Shown: in pieces, positions 60,190-64,000 of the stretch
Layout of the letters: each line of letters begins with the position of its first letter
Position numbering within the stretch: the first letter of the stretch is position 1
NCBI GenBank assembly: GCA_010093605.1
Contig: MU004188.1
Coordinates: 1,436,341 to 1,500,340 of the forward strand
From: Lophium mytilinum
Lineage: Eukaryota; Ascomycota; Dothideomycetes; Mytilinidiales; Mytilinidiaceae
DNA length: 64,000 bases
Direction: 5' to 3'
Made by a program: the position numbers and the translations under genes
Notes under the pieces: model-generated
Told to the model about the DNA's origin: nothing
What the model saw: only the letters and a program-made list of their open reading frames with translations
Databases searched by the model: none

Positions 60190-61453
60190 ATGGCCGACCA
60201 GCCACTGTTGAGCGCCCTGTGCAGCATCTGGTACGTTGCAAGCCTGATATAATTACGCCTTACACCACCACCACTCCCTTACCTGAGTACTGACCTGCCC
60301 AAGCAACAACAACCCTCCCAAGTACCGCTGTCCAGGGTGCGCTGCGAGAACGTGCTCCCTCCCCTGCTACAAGCGGCACCAGCAGCGGGCACAGTGCGAT
60401 GGCAAGCGGGACCCGTCCCGATATGTCAAGAAGAACCAGCTGGCCACGGCTGCTGGCATTGACCATGACTACAACTTTATTGCCGGCATCGAGCGAGGAC
60501 TCGACAAGGTTGATAGACTAATGGAAGAGAGCAGCATTGGCGCTGTTGAACGAAGTACCAAAATGCCAGGTAGGAATAGTAATTTCGAAAAACGCATGCA
60601 AGAAGCCGGAGTCGTCGTCGATAGGGCTCCTGCTGGGATGAGCAGGGAGAGGAACAATCATACGCGTATGGCCAATATCAAGAGCAAGAAGTATGCTAAA
60701 ATCCCCCCCTCCACTGCTATCGTCTAACAAACTGATAGGAGCAAACACCTCATCTGGACCGTGGAGTGGATCTTCGAGGATGAACGACGTCAACTAGGCG
60801 AGCTCTCTGAAAACGTGGCACTCTCTGAAGCCTATAGATGCCTAGTAAAGCAACCACCGCATCCTTCGAAGAAACGCAAACTAGACCCAGAAGTTCCCGC
60901 GACCAGCTCCAATCAGCAAAGTGATCAGCAAGACCCTACCGCGGAGCCAAAAGATGTACAGCTGAAATCCGAGCCAACTGAGCAATCCGGCCCTCTCCAG
61001 CACTCCGGAGCACCATCCGAAACCAGAGCGCTACCACCCGAAGAAGGCTCAACCAGATCGTACGATCTCTCCCGCCAGCCCGGCAAACCTTACTTCTATC
61101 TCGTGAAACCACACACGTCCAGCGACCGGCGTGTGCTCGCTCCACTCACCGCGGACGCCCAGCTATCCACCTGTCTACAGAACCGCGTCGTCCTCGAGTT
61201 CCCAACCATCCAGATCCTCTCCACGCCGCCGGAGTCGCTCCCGCCGACCTTCCAACTCGAGTTCGACTACCTCGAGCAGGCGCGCAAAGAGCAGGTGGAG
61301 CTTGAGCAGCTGCTGGCGTCGGTAAAGCCACCACCGGACGGCATGCCGATCGACGGCGACGTGAAGCCCGAAACCGGTACGACCAGCGTCGCCGACCTCG
61401 ACGATAAGAAGATCTTGGAGGTGCTACGGCGGGACCTGGGGACCCGTTTCTAG
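60190..61453 (+). CDS. bcd1: box C/D snoRNP assembly factor Bcd1 (zf-HIT)
   Basis: Three exons: 60,190-60,230, 60,304-60,690 and 60,739-61,453. Introns are 73 and 48 bp; the product has 380 residues. Splicing of the 41-nt first exon creates Cys14 and so completes the zf-HIT module: Cys11/Cys14, Cys23/Cys26, Cys31/Cys35 and His39/Cys45. After it come the conserved KKNQL and DYNFI segments, and SKHLIWTVEWIF bridges into exon 3. A Glu/Ser/Pro-rich linker leads to a C-terminal domain ending in an acidic/basic helix (KKILEVLRRDLG). In yeast, Bcd1 is nuclear and needed for box C/D snoRNA accumulation; that function is inferred here by homology. Confidence 0.92.
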
Positions 61454-63377
61454 TGTGCCACTGCGACATGCTGCTGTCAGGCGTGTAACCGCCGGTGAGT
61501 GGATGCAGACGCTCGTAGATGACGTCGTGCAGCTGCAGCACCGCATCCAAACCTCATAGTCATGTGGGTGACGGTACTGATTGCGCTGCAGCTTTCGCGC
61601 GTAGTTGCATGATATGTACATGTACTTGTGGTTGATGAACAGCTGTACTCGTAAGCGATGGAGGTCCAGCCACGCCATGTTTTGTGTGGCGAGCTGGAGT
61701 ATGCGATTGCCGCTGCTTTGGTGTGTTGGCGTAGCGCGATCGGCCCTGCATGCGCTACATCTAGATAAGCCTTCTGGGGAAAGGCGAAGCGAGGATCTGG
61801 AAGCTTTTGGCATTAGATGTGTATCGTGAGGGATGGTGCAGGGCAAACTCCTGGCGCGCTAAAAAATATGGCTCCTTGAGCGCATACAGTAGTTCCGGGT
61901 GGGTACTAGTACAGCATTGACCCTCGTCTGTCTCCATAAATTAATTTACAACAAACTCGACCGTTTACAGTAGCTTTTAGAGAGGCGTCTGAAACGTCAG
62001 GTCTCTTACCCACAGCTATATGTTCTTGTCAATATAGACTAGCTGCGTTGTGATGCATGGGTATGCACCGGGGCAGCTATCGTATCTTCACTGCTTCAGT
62101 CGTTAATCGGGTCTATCATATATCTACTAACGGAAGCGTTCTTGGGGCACACACATTTCTCGGATGAGCTATCTCCCATCTGAAATGGTCTACACCCTCT
62201 TTGAAATGGAAATATAAACTGGTAGGGTTGTAGATGCTCTCCTGAGTCGACATATAATCCTAAATAGATATTGGATATGATTGCCAACCTGCATCTAGAA
62301 TCCTACATCTTACATAACGTTACTCTCTGTTTACCCGCATAGTCCAGATGCAGTACCTCCTAGCGGACTGAACAGTGTTGGATTCAGAGTACAGTAGGAT
62401 GGTTTCCGTGCCTGCTTAAGGTACAAACTATAAACCAGTCGTCAAAAGACCCTGTGATTCAGACCGACAACTTCAAGTCATTCTCCACACGTCAAGAACC
62501 AGACGCTTGAAGTACCTTTGTACAGTGACAGGTCACAAGTCTAGACACACTGCTTCGCCACTGCTGGGGGTTCCCCCGCACGATTTCGACGACGACTCAA
62601 GGGTGACGTCGAGGTTCAAGCAGTGCCTCTCGACTATTCTAATTAGCTGCTCAGCAGCCAGGCCACCCCAACAGCGGCGTCGAGTGAGCAAGTTCGCTCC
62701 AAGCTAAATTAAGTCTATATACCTAAACTTATAGCCTAGTACTGTATACACGTCCGAACCTGAACAGTAAACCGCGAAGATGCTTTAACTGGACAAAGGC
62801 TTCAGAGAATAAAGTCATGCTCGACAGTGCTGAACGTCCACGGTCTCGGATTCGCTAAATTGTAGTAGAGGTCGGCTTGGCTTCTCTTTTCAGCTGATGT
62901 ACAGCTCTCTTCAAGCTTTTTGCAACCTTACCGCGTGAAATTGAATAGGCCGATAGTATTGCTGTTTAAATGACAATAGTCTCGCCCCCCCTAAAATAAA
63001 GATACGTACGTTCTCTTCTTAGCTGGACCCCGCAAAGACTCATCCACCGCTAGCCCCTTTCAGGAGTCTCCAATCAAGAACTCAACTATTTCGAGTCTCA
63101 AAGCCTTCTAGCTGCGAAACGTCAAAGGACTCCATTCTCTATCAGGCGCGCAACATCTAGGGGCCATGCTAGACGTATCAGAAACCCTCACTTTGCTCAC
63201 GGCGGGTCCGGTGAGCTACAAAAGCCAAAACCCTTCTCATTCGAATCTAGTAATATCCAACCTTTCCCCAGTGATACAACCTAGCCTACTCCATAAGCCG
63301 CCCAAAAAGCCGGGCAATATAACAAGTACCCCACAAACCCCATGCCTAACACTCTCACCCCTATATACGAAACCTAA
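61454..63377. other. intergenic between converging bcd1 and dna2
   Basis: About 1.9 kb of mixed composition. No ORF with family features and no tRNA recognised. Confidence 0.5.
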
Positions 63378-64000
63378 CTACATAATATCATTCAACACAT
63401 CCCTCAACAGCGGGCGCGACCCCAACAGCCCCCTCCTCCCCACCTTTCCCACATTCCCCGGCGTCTTCAGCCCCTGCGAGCCGCGCTGCGGCCTCGTCTT
63501 CGGATTGCTCGACACCTCTCCCAGCACGCGCCTGCTCGCTTGCGAGGGCGTCTCCGGCTGGCTCAGCGTCCCACTCATCTTCTTCGTCGGGGTCTTCGCT
63601 TTCTTCCTCGGACTCGGCGACGGGCCGCCCTGTCCCCCCGCTCCAAAAGCAAACGGACTGCCGTCAAACGAGTGCCCTTCCAAGCTCTCTTTACTGAGCG
63701 CTTTGACCCACCCCCTCGCCTCACAAATCCCGACCAGCTTGCCGAGTAACTCGTTGGACCGCAATGTTTTCGCGGATCCAATGAGTACCAGCTTCTTCCT
63801 CGCTCGTGTCAGCGCTACATTGATGCGCCTGTAGTCCTTCAGTAAGTCGCCCACGTTATTCGAGTTGTTGCTTCGCACAAACGACACAATGATGACGTCC
63901 TTGTCGCGGCCCTGGTATTTGTCTGCCGTGTCGAGCTCGATTCTGCTGAGCCCGGGGCCGGCGAACCCAGAGCTGCCGAGGCCTTGGGTGGACGCCGTGC
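63378..64000 (-). CDS. dna2: Dna2 helicase/nuclease, C-terminal part (partial)
   Basis: The gene runs off the right edge, so only about the last 207 codons are visible. They hold the C-terminal superfamily-1 helicase motifs: DTADKYQGRDKDVIIVSF, VGDLLKDYRRINVALTRAR and KKLVLIGS, closely matching Dna2. After the helicase core come about 120 Ser/Pro/Lys/Gly-rich residues, with a basic PSPRKKAKTPTKK patch that may be a nuclear localisation signal. Dna2 processes Okazaki-fragment flaps and double-strand breaks with its nuclease and helicase activities. The nuclease domain lies outside the window. Confidence 0.92.
   Translation of the reverse strand, partial: TASTQGLGSSGFAGPGLSRIELDTADKYQGRDKDVIIVSFVRSNNSNNVGDLLKDYRRINVALTRARKKLVLIGSAKTLRSNELLGKLVGICEARGWVKALSKESLEGHSFDGSPFAFGAGGQGGPSPSPRKKAKTPTKKMSGTLSQPETPSQASRRVLGEVSSNPKTRPQRGSQGLKTPGNVGKVGRRGLLGSRPLLRDVLNDIM

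Noticed and set aside
63166-63834. 222-codon plus-strand frame at the right end
   Set aside because: It is antisense to the clearly recognisable Dna2 C-terminus.

Overview
The window looks like nuclear DNA of a filamentous ascomycete (Pezizomycotina; a Dothideomycete is my best guess). The evidence is short spliceosomal introns (mostly 48-95 bp, with CTAAC-like branch sites), recognisable fungal proteins (Nar1, an Ime2/ImeB-type kinase, Bcd1, Dna2, Dpp3) and a large block of transposons inactivated by repeat-induced point mutation (RIP). The class-level guess is inference only.

Bases 1 to about 25,650 form an AT-rich, gene-free compartment built of nested retrotransposons. A minus-strand Ty3/Gypsy chromovirus remnant fills about 1-7,300. 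After an unassigned stretch, a second minus-strand Gypsy element runs from 9,180 to 24,727. Its 219-bp LTRs have RIP-altered but still mirror-image ends and a perfect 5-bp target duplication. Its right-hand LTR is split by a plus-strand Tad-like LINE (17,416-24,699) that made its own 11-bp target duplication. A run of 10 Ns inside the LINE sits between two diverged copies of the same ~1-kb segment, so the assembly there is doubtful. CpA and TpG are very rare throughout, and the stop codons breaking the element frames are mainly TAG, as expected from RIP.

From about 25,650 the base composition becomes normal. Next to the boundary lie an F-box-like protein, a candidate small secreted peptide and a 43-residue microprotein made of two DnaJ-type CxxCxGxG zinc motifs. 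Then come a hypothetical minus-strand gene, nar1 (cytosolic Fe-S assembly), a long gene-poor interval with a pyrimidine-rich leader, the ImeB-like kinase, an orthodox aquaporin, a hemerythrin-domain protein with a mitochondrial-type N-terminus, dipeptidyl peptidase III, an AIM9-like phosphotransferase, a small orphan protein, a GH16 cell-wall enzyme with a minisatellite-bearing intron, a DENN-domain protein, the snoRNP factor Bcd1 and the C-terminal end of Dna2, cut by the window edge.

The genes are mostly unrelated housekeeping or accessory functions, not a cluster. Exon-intron models were derived by hand from reading frame, splice signals and family conservation. The least ordinary items are the tiny double-CxxCxGxG peptide, the dated nest of insertions, the dispersed repeat pair at 47.6 and 52.4 kb, and the minisatellite intron.
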